A DNA stretch of 57,717 nt from positions 1 to 57,717 of the forward strand of contig CASDUO010000004.1 of NCBI GenBank assembly GCA_949284065.1. Direction: 5' to 3'. Both the position numbers and the translations under genes were made by a program. The stretch is from an uncultured Bacillota bacterium. GTDB lineage: Bacteria; Bacillota; Clostridia; Peptostreptococcales; Anaerovoracaceae. Each line of letters begins with the position of its first letter. The first letter of the stretch is position 1. Of the stretch, positions 21,132 through 30,203 are shown piece after piece. The notes under the pieces were generated by a model that was not told where the DNA came from, made no database searches, and saw nothing but the letters and a program-made list of their open reading frames with translations.

Positions 21132-22802
21132 ATGAGGAAGCGTAACGACGAACAGCCGATAATAGGTATAAGCAAAAGATATATAGAGGAAGTGACCGAT
21201 GAAAAGGGGCAGGTAAAAAAACTAAATTTCAAAAACACGGAAGGTTTCAATTTCGCCTACGACATACTGGATGTGCTCGGGCGGGAGACTCCCGACAGAC
21301 TGGCCATGCTCTGGCTGGACCGTGATAAAAATGTGAGGGAGTTCACTTTCGGACAGTTGAAAAAGTATTCGGACAAGACCGCCAACTATCTGAAGTCCAT
21401 GGGTATCAAAAAAGGCGATAGGGTGATGCTCGTCCTTAAGAGACATTACCAGTTCTGGTTCGTGATACTGGCTCTCCATAAACTGGGGGCCGTAGCCATA
21501 CCGGCGACCCATCAGCTCAAAACAGAGGATTTCAGCTACAGATTCTCGGCAGGAGATGTGGATGCTGTGATAATAACCGATGAGGACGATGTTGCGGAAC
21601 AGGCAGGCGCAGCCATCAGGGCATATGACGGAGAGATAAAGGCCATGATGACCGGAACGGCACAGGAAGGCTGGGAAAGCCTTGACAAAGGCATAGAGGA
21701 AGCCCCTGAGGATTTTGAAAAAGTAGCTGTGGGAGGAGACGACCCCATGGTCATGTTTTTCACTTCGGGAACTACCGGACAGCCAAAAATAGTTACTCAC
21801 GACTACAAATACCCTCTGGCCCATTACGTTACGGCAAAGCTGTGGCAGAATGTGGATCCCTATGGCATACATTTCACCGTTTCCGATACGGGATGGGGAA
21901 AGGCCCTGTGGGGGAAACTCTACGGCCAGTGGATATGCGAGGCGGCGGTATTCGTGTATGATATGGAGGAATTCGTTCCCTATGACTTCCTCGGACTTTT
22001 CGATAAATATCCCATAACGACCTTCTGTGCACCGCCTACGGCATACAGAGTTTTCGTAAAGAGGAATCTTGAAAAATACGGCATAAGCAAACTGCAGTAT
22101 GCCACAACGGCAGGCGAGGCTCTCAATCCGGAAGTGTGGCAGCAGTTTTATGACAAGACCGGACTCAAACTCATGGAAGGCTTCGGCCAGACTGAGACCA
22201 CCCTGGTGCTTTTGAACATGGTCGGCAGTGAAACTAAGCCGGGATCCATGGGAAGACCGGGACCGGTATATGATGTGGACCTCATAGACAGCGAAGGCAA
22301 CAGCGTCGCCACCGGGGAGACCGGCGAAGTGGTGATCCGCTACGGGAAGGAAAAACCTCTGGGTCTTTTTGTGGGATATTACGGAGACCCGGAACAGACT
22401 GAAGAGGCTTTGGCAGGCGGTGTATACCACACGGGAGACACGGCATACAGAGATGAGGACGGATATTTCTGGTACGTGGGAAGGACCGACGACCTGATAA
22501 AATCCTGCGGATACAGAGTTGGCCCCTTCGAGGTGGAATCGGTACTGATGAAACTTCCCTATGTGCTCGAATGTGCCGTCACCGGCATACCGGACAAGCA
22601 CAGAGGACAGTTGGTAAAGGCCACCATAGTGCTGACCGAAGGCACAGAACCGGGCAAGGAGCTGGAAAGGGAGATAATCGGATATGCCAAAAAACATATG
22701 GCCCACTTCAAATGTCCGCGAAAGATCGAGTTCGTCGATGAGATGCCGAAGACCATAAGCGGAAAGATCAGAAGGGTGGAATTGAGAGAAAAAGAGAGCT
22801 GA
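21132..22802 (+). CDS. Acyl-CoA synthetase (AMP-forming), acetyl-CoA-synthetase-like
   Basis: 556 residues of the ANL superfamily, closest in style to medium-chain acyl-CoA synthetases. Motifs in order: FFTSGTTGQPKIV (P-loop), GFGQTE, YHTGDTAYRDEDGY, GRTDDLIKSCGYRVGPFEVE and the catalytic lysine in PKTISGKIRR. It activates a carboxylate to its CoA thioester via an acyl-AMP. The substrate is not readable from sequence. It follows the pucR gene and ends in a strong terminator. Confidence 0.85.
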   Translation: MRKRNDEQPIIGISKRYIEEVTDEKGQVKKLNFKNTEGFNFAYDILDVLGRETPDRLAMLWLDRDKNVREFTFGQLKKYSDKTANYLKSMGIKKGDRVMLVLKRHYQFWFVILALHKLGAVAIPATHQLKTEDFSYRFSAGDVDAVIITDEDDVAEQAGAAIRAYDGEIKAMMTGTAQEGWESLDKGIEEAPEDFEKVAVGGDDPMVMFFTSGTTGQPKIVTHDYKYPLAHYVTAKLWQNVDPYGIHFTVSDTGWGKALWGKLYGQWICEAAVFVYDMEEFVPYDFLGLFDKYPITTFCAPPTAYRVFVKRNLEKYGISKLQYATTAGEALNPEVWQQFYDKTGLKLMEGFGQTETTLVLLNMVGSETKPGSMGRPGPVYDVDLIDSEGNSVATGETGEVVIRYGKEKPLGLFVGYYGDPEQTEEALAGGVYHTGDTAYRDEDGYFWYVGRTDDLIKSCGYRVGPFEVESVLMKLPYVLECAVTGIPDKHRGQLVKATIVLTEGTEPGKELEREIIGYAKKHMAHFKCPRKIEFVDEMPKTISGKIRRVELREKES

Positions 22803-22813
22803 TCGCGTATATG

Positions 22814-22845
22814 ACACCGTTTGCGAAAGCAGCGGTGTTTTTTTT
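22814..22845 (+). terminator. Terminator of the acyl-CoA synthetase gene
   Basis: Stem ACACCG/CGGTGT extended by TTGC/GCAG around a GAAA tetraloop, followed by eight T. Confidence 0.9.
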
Positions 22846-22856
22846 ATTTGTTTGGT

Positions 22857-22885
22857 TTGACTTTGCCCAAAGAAGTTAGTATAAT
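22857..22885 (+). promoter_or_regulatory. Promoter of the DUF6110 / P-type ATPase operon
   Basis: -35 TTGACT (22857-22862) and perfect -10 TATAAT (22880-22885), 17 bp apart. The -10 box is the central part of an operator palindrome, so a bound repressor would block RNA polymerase. Confidence 0.88.
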
Positions 22886-22912
22886 CTAACCGTGAAGTTA
22901 GCGATACCTAAT
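22875..22912. promoter_or_regulatory. Two tandem GTTAG-N6-CTAA operators (DtxR/IdeR-like)
   Basis: Site 1 is GTTAGTATAATCTAAC (22875-22890) and site 2 GTTAGCGATACCTAAT (22897-22912). Their centres are 22 bp apart, two helical turns, so two dimers could bind one face. The half-sites recall the TTAGG...CCTAA boxes of DtxR/IdeR/MntR-type metal repressors. The same motif recurs at 25479 and 45915. No DtxR-family gene is in the window. Confidence 0.75.
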
Positions 22913-22926
22913 TCAGGAGGAGTGTG

Positions 22927-23007
22927 ATGAAGCAGCATAAGTTTTGGGCATGGGTCACAGTGGTAGGGTTTATGATGACCGTGTATACGGGATATAAGCA
23001 TAAATGA
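22927..23007 (+). CDS. Small membrane peptide (26 residues)
   Basis: ATG 22927 lies 6 bp after a near-perfect AGGAGGAG site and the frame runs to TGA at 23005-23007. The product is basic at both ends (MKQHK... GYKHK) around one hydrophobic helix, residues 6-22. It is the first gene after a strong metal-type promoter and precedes DUF6110 and the ATPase. I do not recognise a named family. It could be a small accessory subunit of the transporter (inference). Confidence 0.65.
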   Translation: MKQHKFWAWVTVVGFMMTVYTGYKHK

Positions 23008-23087
23008 CACCGGAGAGCCGGGCGCTGCGACGGCCGGTTTTTGTGTGATGCAAAACGATGATAACGTCAAAGTATCAGGAGGGAAAA

Positions 23088-23357
23088 ATGAGCATTGTTA
23101 AAGGCGAGAATCTGGGCATATTCGCGGCAGGAGTCCTGTTCGGGACCGCAGGGCTGAAGATATTGTCCACCAAAGAGGCAAAGGATGTATATGTGAAATG
23201 TGCGGCAGCGGGACTCAGAGGGAAGGACTACATAATGGAAACGGCTACCGTATTACAGGAAAATGCAGAGGACATCATAGCTGAAGCGAAGAAAATGAAC
23301 GAAGAAAAGGAAAAGGCGCAAGAACAGCAGGAAGATGAGATTCAGGATAAAGCATGA
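23088..23357 (+). CDS. DUF6110 family protein
   Basis: 89 residues. A hydrophobic segment at about 8-26 (GIFAAGVLFGTAGLKIL) is followed by STKEAKDVYVKCAAAGLR and a highly charged helical tail. This pattern matches the small DUF6110 proteins I remember beside heavy-metal P-type ATPases; function unknown. ATG 23088 is preferred over the in-frame ATG at 23058 because it has the AGGAGGG site. Its 3' end overlaps the ATPase start by 23 bp, which suggests coupled translation and a joint role. Confidence 0.75.
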   Translation: MSIVKGENLGIFAAGVLFGTAGLKILSTKEAKDVYVKCAAAGLRGKDYIMETATVLQENAEDIIAEAKKMNEEKEKAQEQQEDEIQDKA

Positions 23358-25425
23358 TATACCCGGCAGGCTGAGGGTAGGACTGTGCCAGAGGAAGATG
23401 TCCTATGAAGAGGCGGACATCATACAGTTCCATTTCCAAAATATGGATGGTGTGAACAAGGTGAAAGTATACCACCTCACCTGCGATGTGGTCGTAGAGT
23501 ATGAAACGGACAGGCAGACTATGATAGAGCGTTTCGCGGAGTTCGACTACGGGAAAACTTCGGTGCCTGAACTGTATATCAAAAATTCGGGAAGGAAGCT
23601 CAACGCCGAATATAAAGAAAAACTCATACTCAAGGTCGTTTTTCGATATATGCGCAAACTTTTGATGCCCTGGCCCCTGAGGACAGCATTCGTGCTGTGT
23701 AAGTCTGTGGGATACCTGCACAAAGCGGCAGTATGCCTCAGAGACAAAAGGTTGGAAGTGCCGGTGCTGGATGCCGCAGCCATAACGACATCCATGGCAA
23801 GGAGGAACTTTTCCACTGCGGGTTCCATAATGTTCCTGCTGGGGATCGGAGAACTCCTTGAAGAATGGACGTACAAGAAATCCGTAGGAGATCTTGCCCG
23901 GAGCATGGTGCTGAACGTGGATAAAGTGTGGATCGTATCTGAAGGTGAGGAGATCCTGGTGGATGGAGACAAGGTTTCCGAAGGCGATATGGTCGTGGTG
24001 CGTATGGGCAGCGTCATCCCCTTTGACGGCGAAGTGGAAAGAGGAGAGGCTATGGTGAACCAGGCCATGATGACAGGGGAGCCCATGGCAGTGAGGAAGG
24101 CGTCAGGAAGTTACGTATATGCCGGGACCGTACAGGAAGAAGGAGAGATACATGTACGGGTTAAAGCGGTCAAAGGATCGACGAGGTTCGAGAAGATCGT
24201 GACCATGATAGAAGAAACGGAAAAACTCAAATCGGCCTCGGAGGGCAAGGCAGAACATCTGGCAGACAAGCTGGTGCCCTATACATTGGGAGGTGCCCTG
24301 CTCACATGGGCGCTGACGAGGAGCGCACCTAAAGCACTGGCAGTGCTCATGGTGGATTTTTCCTGCGCCCTGAAACTGGCCATACCTATCTCGGTGCTGT
24401 CTGCCATAAGAGAGGCGGACAGTCATGATATGACCATAAAAGGCGGGAAATATATGGAGGCCGTAGCCGAGGCGGATACGGTGGTCCTTGATAAGACAGG
24501 GACATTGACCGAAGCCCGGCCCAGGGTGAAAGGAGTGGTTTCATTCAACGGAGAAAAGGAAGATGAGGTGCTCAGGATCGCGGCATGTCTCGAAGAACAC
24601 TTCCCTCACTCCATAGCGCGAGCCGTAGTGGCGGAGGCCAAACACAGAAAGCTCGAGCACGAGGAGCTCCACTCCAAGATACACTATATCGTAGCTCACG
24701 GTATCGCATCGGAAATAGAAGGAAGAAAGATAGTCCTGGGAAGCTATCATTTTGTCATAGAAGACGAAAGGTGCAGAGTGCCGGAGAAAGCGAAAGAAAA
24801 GTTCGAAAACCTGCCTCCGGAATATTCACATCTTTACATGGGTGTGGCCGGCAGACTGGAGGCCGCCATACTGATCGAAGACCCTTTGAGGGAAACGGCC
24901 CGGGAAGCAGTACGGGCCCTCAGAGAAGAAGGCGTAGAAAAGATAGTCATGATGACGGGGGACAGCGAGAGGACAGCTGCGTCCATAGCAGAAAAAGTAG
25001 GTGTGGATGAATACTACTCGGAAGTGCTGCCGGAAGAAAAAGCAGGATTTGTCAAAAGGGAGAGAGAAAAGGGAAAGATCGTTATGATGATAGGTGACGG
25101 TATCAATGATTCGCCTGCCCTTTCCGCTGCGAACGTGGGGATAGCCGTAAGCGACGGCACGGAGATGGCGAGAGAGACGGCGGATATAACCATAGGAAGC
25201 GACAGCCTTTGGAGGATAGTCCATCTGCGGCGGCTCAGCGTGGCACTGATGGACCGTATAAAGTACGATTACAGGGGCATAATAGGGGTCAACGGTGCAT
25301 TGATATGTTTGGGACTGGCAGGAGTATTGGCTCCCACCACGTCGGCATGGATGCATAATATCTCCACGCTGATGATATCCTTGAAGAGCATGACCGATCT
25401 TATGGACGACTGGGAAGAAAGATAG
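23335..25425 (+). CDS. Heavy-metal P1B-type ATPase
   Basis: 696 residues. An N-terminal HMA-like domain (IPGRLRVGL...) lacks the CxxC metal site. The phosphorylation motif DKTGTLTEA has D386; MTGEP (A domain) and GDGINDSPAL (hinge) are intact. The membrane metal site reads DFSCALKLAIP (S343-C344-A345) in place of the CPC of copper and zinc pumps, and the nucleotide domain has HFPHS instead of the usual HP dipeptide, as in CtpC-like manganese/zinc/iron pumps (from memory). The metal cannot be decided from sequence. It is under two DtxR-like operators. Confidence 0.85.
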   Translation: MRFRIKHDIPGRLRVGLCQRKMSYEEADIIQFHFQNMDGVNKVKVYHLTCDVVVEYETDRQTMIERFAEFDYGKTSVPELYIKNSGRKLNAEYKEKLILKVVFRYMRKLLMPWPLRTAFVLCKSVGYLHKAAVCLRDKRLEVPVLDAAAITTSMARRNFSTAGSIMFLLGIGELLEEWTYKKSVGDLARSMVLNVDKVWIVSEGEEILVDGDKVSEGDMVVVRMGSVIPFDGEVERGEAMVNQAMMTGEPMAVRKASGSYVYAGTVQEEGEIHVRVKAVKGSTRFEKIVTMIEETEKLKSASEGKAEHLADKLVPYTLGGALLTWALTRSAPKALAVLMVDFSCALKLAIPISVLSAIREADSHDMTIKGGKYMEAVAEADTVVLDKTGTLTEARPRVKGVVSFNGEKEDEVLRIAACLEEHFPHSIARAVVAEAKHRKLEHEELHSKIHYIVAHGIASEIEGRKIVLGSYHFVIEDERCRVPEKAKEKFENLPPEYSHLYMGVAGRLEAAILIEDPLRETAREAVRALREEGVEKIVMMTGDSERTAASIAEKVGVDEYYSEVLPEEKAGFVKREREKGKIVMMIGDGINDSPALSAANVGIAVSDGTEMARETADITIGSDSLWRIVHLRRLSVALMDRIKYDYRGIIGVNGALICLGLAGVLAPTTSAWMHNISTLMISLKSMTDLMDDWEER

Positions 25426-25439
25426 ATAAGACGATATTT

Positions 25440-25469
25440 TTTGGCTTGCAAGGGCAGGCCAAATATTTT
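25440..25469 (+). terminator. Terminator of the ATPase operon
   Basis: Ten-base-pair stem TTTGGCTTGC/GCAGGCCAAA (one G-U) with tetraloop AAGG, followed by TATTTTA. Confidence 0.75.
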
Positions 25470-25478
25470 ACCCGTTTA

Positions 25479-25494
25479 GTTAGGCTATCCTAAC
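25479..25494. promoter_or_regulatory. DtxR/IdeR-like operator before the DUF3793 operon
   Basis: GTTAGG-CTAT-CCTAAC is a perfect palindrome, extended by GTTT and AAAC on either side (25474-25499). It is the best copy of the operator seen at 22875 and 45915. A promoter is less clear: TTGGCT (25441) and TATTTT (25464) are 17 bp apart but overlap the terminator stem, so I leave the start point open. Confidence 0.75.
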
Positions 25495-25542
25495 CAAACA
25501 GGCGTGAGAGACCGTTAGAGTTTACAGTGAAAGGAAAGAAAA

Positions 25543-26100
25543 ATGTGGGATGAACTCATATTGAGACATTGTTCTCCGACACTTGCGGGGATCAAAACGG
25601 GAAACATGTTTTCCTGTTCATATAAGACCAAGGAAAACCTTTTTTCAGGCATACGCGACATGAATAAGAGGATCAGACCCAAGGGACTCCGTATGGTGCC
25701 CCTGAAGACAGACGGAGAAAGGGCTCTGCTGTATCTGTTCAGACCTTTGAGACTCAGGAAGGATCTTTGTGACCGGAGGACGGCGGAGCTGCTGTCTGAA
25801 TACGGGTACACAGTGGAGCGATGTGAGTACTGTGTGGCCCAGCTGTGCAGGAAACTCAGGAGAGAGGGAGAATTCCCCCATGAGGTGGGTTTCTTCTTGG
25901 GATATCCCCCTGAGGACGTCATAGGGTTCATCGAAAACAAAGCCGCATGTGCGAAATGCACAGGCTGCTGGAAGGTGTACGGAGATGCCGAATCGGCACA
26001 GAGGACATTTGAAAGATACCGAAGGTGCACCGAGATCTATTGTTCCCAGTGGGAAAAAGGCAAGAGTCTTGAACGGCTTATCATAGCCGATAAAGTATAA
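25543..26100 (+). CDS. DUF3793 family protein
   Basis: 185 residues, soluble. The opening LRHCSPTLAGIKTGNMF, central LLYLFRPLRLRKDL and HEVGFFLGYPPEDVIGFI, then CTGCWKVYGD are the family signature as I know it. DUF3793 genes are commonly found with iron-transport genes and flavodoxins in Clostridia; the biochemical function is unknown. It is the first gene after the best DtxR-like operator and is followed by flavodoxin. Confidence 0.8.
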   Translation: MWDELILRHCSPTLAGIKTGNMFSCSYKTKENLFSGIRDMNKRIRPKGLRMVPLKTDGERALLYLFRPLRLRKDLCDRRTAELLSEYGYTVERCEYCVAQLCRKLRREGEFPHEVGFFLGYPPEDVIGFIENKAACAKCTGCWKVYGDAESAQRTFERYRRCTEIYCSQWEKGKSLERLIIADKV

Positions 26101-26139
26101 ACAAAATCTTAAGATCACAAGAGAAAGGTGGTAACTGAC

Positions 26140-26565
26140 ATGAAGAAAGTTGCAGTCGTATATTGGAGCGGTACAGGAAACACAGAAGAGATGGCCAAAG
26201 CGGTCCTTGAGGGCGCCCAAGAAGGGGGAGCCGATGCAAAACTGCTGAGATCCTCGGAGTTCAATGGATCCATGACAGAGGAATTCGATGCCATAGCTTT
26301 CGGATGCCCCTCAATGGGCGTGGAGGTGCTGGAGGAAGATGAGTTCGAGCCTATGTTCAGCGCATGCGAGAAAAAACTGTCCGGCAAGGACATAGCTCTC
26401 TTCGGATCGTACGGATGGGGCGACGGAGAATGGATGCGTAATTGGGAAGAAAGATGTAAAGAGGACGGCGCTGTGCTGGTGTGCGAAAGCGTCATCTGCA
26501 ACGAGGCCCCCGACGAAGAGGGCACGGACAATTGCAGGGCGCTGGGTGCAAGCCTTGCACAGTGA
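26140..26565 (+). CDS. Flavodoxin
   Basis: 141 residues. FMN phosphate loop YWSGTGNTEEMAK at the N terminus, FGCPSMGVEVLEE and LFGSYGWGDGEWM for the isoalloxazine loops. Flavodoxins replace ferredoxin as electron carriers under iron shortage, which fits the operator at the start of this operon. I use ATG 26140 behind GAAAGGTGG rather than the GTG at 26128. Confidence 0.9.
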   Translation: MKKVAVVYWSGTGNTEEMAKAVLEGAQEGGADAKLLRSSEFNGSMTEEFDAIAFGCPSMGVEVLEEDEFEPMFSACEKKLSGKDIALFGSYGWGDGEWMRNWEERCKEDGAVLVCESVICNEAPDEEGTDNCRALGASLAQ

Positions 26566-26624
26566 GAGGCCTTTTGAAGGAATGTGAGATCACGGAAGAA
26601 TCGGATGAACAGGAAGTGATTGGT

Positions 26625-28400
26625 TTGAAAAAACGATCTGATCTGACACGCCTGCTGGATATTGCAGGCGGGCATAAATATTTGATATATGCATCATGGG
26701 TGCTGTCGGCGATAAGCGCCCTGGTCGCCCTGATACCCTACTGCTATATATGGGCGATCATGGATGAGGTGCTGGCAGTAGCGCCCCATTTTGAGCAGGC
26801 AAAAAATCTCGTACACAACGGATGGATGGCGGTCATATTTGCCGTCGCCGCCGTACTCATATATATAGCCGGTCTGATGTGTTCTCATATGGGAGCTTTC
26901 AGGATCGCAACGAACATACGTATAAGAGCCATGGAACACATCGTAAGCCTTCCCCTGGGTTTCGCCGAAGATTTCGGCAGCGGGAAGCTGCGTAAGATCG
27001 TGGATGAATCCAGTGCCGCCACTGAGACATATCTGGCTCATCAGCTTCCCGACAAAGCAGGGGCCGTAGCCACTCCCTGCGGGCTTTTGATCATGCTGCT
27101 GGTCTTTGACTGGAGGCTGGGTCTGTTGAGCCTCGTGCCTGTCTTCTTGGCCTTTCTCATAATGATGGCCATGACGGGAGCGAGAATGGAAGAAAAAATG
27201 AAAGAATATCAGGATGCCCTGGACGATATGTCAAATGAGGCTGTGGAGTACGTGAGAGGTATACCGGTGGTGAAAACATTCGGACAGACGATATTTTCAT
27301 TCAAGAAATTCAAAGGCGCCATCGACAGATACCACGAATGGGTAGTCGCATACACGAAAGAGCTGAGGATGCCCATGGTATTCTATACGGCGATCATAAA
27401 CGGAGTGTTCGTCTTTCTCATAGTGGGAGGATTGGTGCTCACGAAGGGTGGAGTTACCGATGAGTTCATGTTGGATCTGATATTTTACATCATAGTGACA
27501 CCGGTGATCTCCCTGACTCTGACCAGGATCATGTTCCACAGCGAGAACGCCATGGTCGTGAACGATGCATTGCAGAGGATAGACAGCATCATGGACATGA
27601 AGCCCCTTAAAGAGCCTGTACGGCCCAAGAAGCCGCAGGGAGCATCGGTGGAGCTGCAGGACGTGAGTTTCAGCTATGACGGAGAGAACGATGTGCTGAA
27701 GAACATATCCATATCCGTTCCCGAAGGAAAGACAGTGGCCCTCGTAGGTCCGTCGGGCGGCGGAAAGACCACCCTCGCTGGCATGATACCCAGATTTTTC
27801 GACCCTCGCAGAGGAGTGGTGAAGATCGGAGGCGTGGATGTAAAGGACATTCCAAAAGAAGAGCTTATGGAGACTGTCTCTTTCGTTTTCCAAAACAGCT
27901 GTCTGATAAAAGCTTCCATACTGGACAATGTAAAGATGGGGAGATCCGAAGCCACCCGTGATGAGGTGATGCAGGCTCTCGAGGATGCGGGATGTATGGA
28001 TATAATAGAAAAACTCCCTGACGGTGTGGATACTGTAATAGGCACAAAGGGTGTGTACCTTTCAGGTGGGGAACAGCAGAGAGTGGCTATCGCAAGGGTC
28101 ATGTTGAAAAACACGCCGGTGGTGATCCTGGATGAAGCCACGGCATTCGCAGATCCGGACAATGAAGCCCGGGTACAGGAAGCTTTCTCCAGATTGAGCA
28201 AAGAAAAGACTGTGGTGATGATAGCCCATCGTCTGTCCACTGTCATGGATGTGGACATGGTATATGTGCTGGAGGACGGGCGCATAACAGAGAGCGGCAG
28301 CCCTTCCGCACTGCTGGAGCAGGACGGGACATTCAGGCGCATGTGGGAGAATTATCGCACAGCTGCACAGTGGAGAGTCACGAAGGAGGTGCAGGCATGA
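26625..28400 (+). CDS. ABC transporter, fused permease/ATPase, subunit 1 (YbtPQ/IrtAB-like)
   Basis: Six-helix exporter-type membrane domain followed by a nucleotide-binding domain: Walker A GPSGGGKTT, signature LSGGEQQR, Walker B VVILDEATAFADPDNE. The DEATAFADP sequence is characteristic of the YbtP/IrtA group, which imports iron-siderophore complexes despite an exporter fold. The start is uncertain: the open frame begins at 26481 inside flavodoxin, and I prefer TTG 26625 (AGGAAGTG upstream), which gives 591 residues, like its partner. The stop overlaps the next start (ATGA). Confidence 0.82.
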   Translation: MKKRSDLTRLLDIAGGHKYLIYASWVLSAISALVALIPYCYIWAIMDEVLAVAPHFEQAKNLVHNGWMAVIFAVAAVLIYIAGLMCSHMGAFRIATNIRIRAMEHIVSLPLGFAEDFGSGKLRKIVDESSAATETYLAHQLPDKAGAVATPCGLLIMLLVFDWRLGLLSLVPVFLAFLIMMAMTGARMEEKMKEYQDALDDMSNEAVEYVRGIPVVKTFGQTIFSFKKFKGAIDRYHEWVVAYTKELRMPMVFYTAIINGVFVFLIVGGLVLTKGGVTDEFMLDLIFYIIVTPVISLTLTRIMFHSENAMVVNDALQRIDSIMDMKPLKEPVRPKKPQGASVELQDVSFSYDGENDVLKNISISVPEGKTVALVGPSGGGKTTLAGMIPRFFDPRRGVVKIGGVDVKDIPKEELMETVSFVFQNSCLIKASILDNVKMGRSEATRDEVMQALEDAGCMDIIEKLPDGVDTVIGTKGVYLSGGEQQRVAIARVMLKNTPVVILDEATAFADPDNEARVQEAFSRLSKEKTVVMIAHRLSTVMDVDMVYVLEDGRITESGSPSALLEQDGTFRRMWENYRTAAQWRVTKEVQA

Positions 28401-30124
28401 TAAAAAAGCTTCAGAAAAAATATGCTCTGTCCGAAAGAGGAGCGAGAGGACTGATAAAGGCCTCCATAGCATGTCTGCTGCAGAACCTGAGTCTCATGTT
28501 CCCGGTAGGGCTGCTGTATTGCCTGGTAAGCGATATGATGAGGGACAGTCTGGAGGGAAGGGCGGTCTTTTATGTGGCGGGATGTATCGTCTGCGTGCTC
28601 CTGATAATGGCCGTCACATACTTTCAGTACAACGCAACATATTTTGCCACATATGAGGAGAGCGGAGTGCGCCGTGTGGCGTTGGCGGAACGGCTGCGCA
28701 AGATCCCTCTTTCATTTTTCGGAAAAAAAGACCTTGCGGACCTGACCAGCAGGATAATGGCGGACTGCACGTTCCTGGAACAGAGTTTTTCTCATTTCAT
28801 ACCTGAGCTTGCAGGAGCTGTTATATCGACGATCCTCATTTCGGCAGGCCTTTTGTTCTACGACTGGCGCATGGCTGTTGCAGCCCTGTGGGTGGTTCCC
28901 ATATCTTTTGCCATCGTTGCTTTTTCTGCAAGAGTGCAGGAAAGCCTCAACAAAAAATCCATGGATTCGAAAATGGCATGTGCAGATGGCATACAGGAAT
29001 GTATCGGAGCCGCCCGGGATCTGAAAGCCAACAATGCAGAGGATGGATACATGGAAGGATTGAAAGACAAGATAAGGGCCGTGGAAAGGCGTTCCATCAT
29101 ATCCGAATTCGGATTGGCGGCCTTCGTGGTGTCTGCTTCCCTCATATTGAAGCTGGGTATCGCGACAGTAGCTCTGGCAGGGTCTGTTCTGCTTATGAAG
29201 GACGAAATAAATATCATGACCTTCTTCATGTTCTTTCTGGTGGCCTCGAGGCTGTATGATCCGCTTCAGGCCAGTCTCCAGAACCTAGCAGCCATAATCA
29301 GTACACGGACCAACATAAGCCGCATGAACGAGATACTGGATCATCCCATCCAGCAGGGGAAAAGCAGGCTGACCAATGAGGGATATGACATAGAGTTCGA
29401 CCACGTGGGATTCGCATATGATACGGGAGAGGATGTTTTGAAGGATGTTTCTTTCGTCGCCGGACAAGGAAAAGTGACTGCCCTTGTGGGGTCTTCGGGA
29501 GGAGGCAAGACTACGGTATCCCGGCTGGCAGCCCGGTTTTGGGACGCCGATAAGGGAAAGATCACAGTGGGAGGCATGGATGTATCCGAAACAGATCCCG
29601 AGACCCTGCTGTCCCTGTATTCCATAGTGTTCCAGGACGTGACGCTTTTCGACAACACCATCATGGAAAATATCAGGATAGGCAACAAGGACGCTACGGA
29701 CCGGGAGGTGCTTGAAGCGGCCAGACTGGCCAACGTAGATGGATTTGTAGAGAGGCTGCCTGAAAAATGGGATACGGATATAGGCGAGAACGGCTGTGAG
29801 CTTTCCGGAGGCGAGCGGCAGAGGATATCGATCGCCAGAGCGTTTTTGAAAAACGCTCCCATAATACTTCTGGATGAAGCAACAGCATCTCTCGATGTGG
29901 AGAACGAAGTCCTGATCCAGTCGGCCCTTTCACGTCTGATAAAAAACAAGACCCTTATCGTCATCGCCCACAGGATGCGCACCGTCATGGGAGCGGATAA
30001 GGTCGTGGTACTGTCTGACGGTACAGTAGCAGAGGAAGGGAGGCCGGATGAACTTATGGAAAAAGACGGCATATATGCACACATGGTGAAACTCCAAACG
30101 GAAAGCGTAAAGTGGACACTGTGA
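28397..30124 (+). CDS. ABC transporter, fused permease/ATPase, subunit 2 (YbtPQ/IrtAB-like)
   Basis: 575 residues. Membrane domain with about six helices, then Walker A GSSGGGKTT, signature LSGGERQR and Walker B IILLDEATASLD. ATG 28397 overlaps the stop of subunit 1 and has AAGGAGGTG ahead, so both halves are made together as a heterodimer. Role by context: uptake of an iron chelate, or export of a metallophore; the fold does not decide direction. Confidence 0.83.
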   Translation: MIKKLQKKYALSERGARGLIKASIACLLQNLSLMFPVGLLYCLVSDMMRDSLEGRAVFYVAGCIVCVLLIMAVTYFQYNATYFATYEESGVRRVALAERLRKIPLSFFGKKDLADLTSRIMADCTFLEQSFSHFIPELAGAVISTILISAGLLFYDWRMAVAALWVVPISFAIVAFSARVQESLNKKSMDSKMACADGIQECIGAARDLKANNAEDGYMEGLKDKIRAVERRSIISEFGLAAFVVSASLILKLGIATVALAGSVLLMKDEINIMTFFMFFLVASRLYDPLQASLQNLAAIISTRTNISRMNEILDHPIQQGKSRLTNEGYDIEFDHVGFAYDTGEDVLKDVSFVAGQGKVTALVGSSGGGKTTVSRLAARFWDADKGKITVGGMDVSETDPETLLSLYSIVFQDVTLFDNTIMENIRIGNKDATDREVLEAARLANVDGFVERLPEKWDTDIGENGCELSGGERQRISIARAFLKNAPIILLDEATASLDVENEVLIQSALSRLIKNKTLIVIAHRMRTVMGADKVVVLSDGTVAEEGRPDELMEKDGIYAHMVKLQTESVKWTL

Positions 30125-30203
30125 TGTTAGTATCCTGCAAAAGGGGGAATATATCCAAAGACGATGATCAGATGCGATATAAGGATATACAGGAGAAGCA
30201 TAT

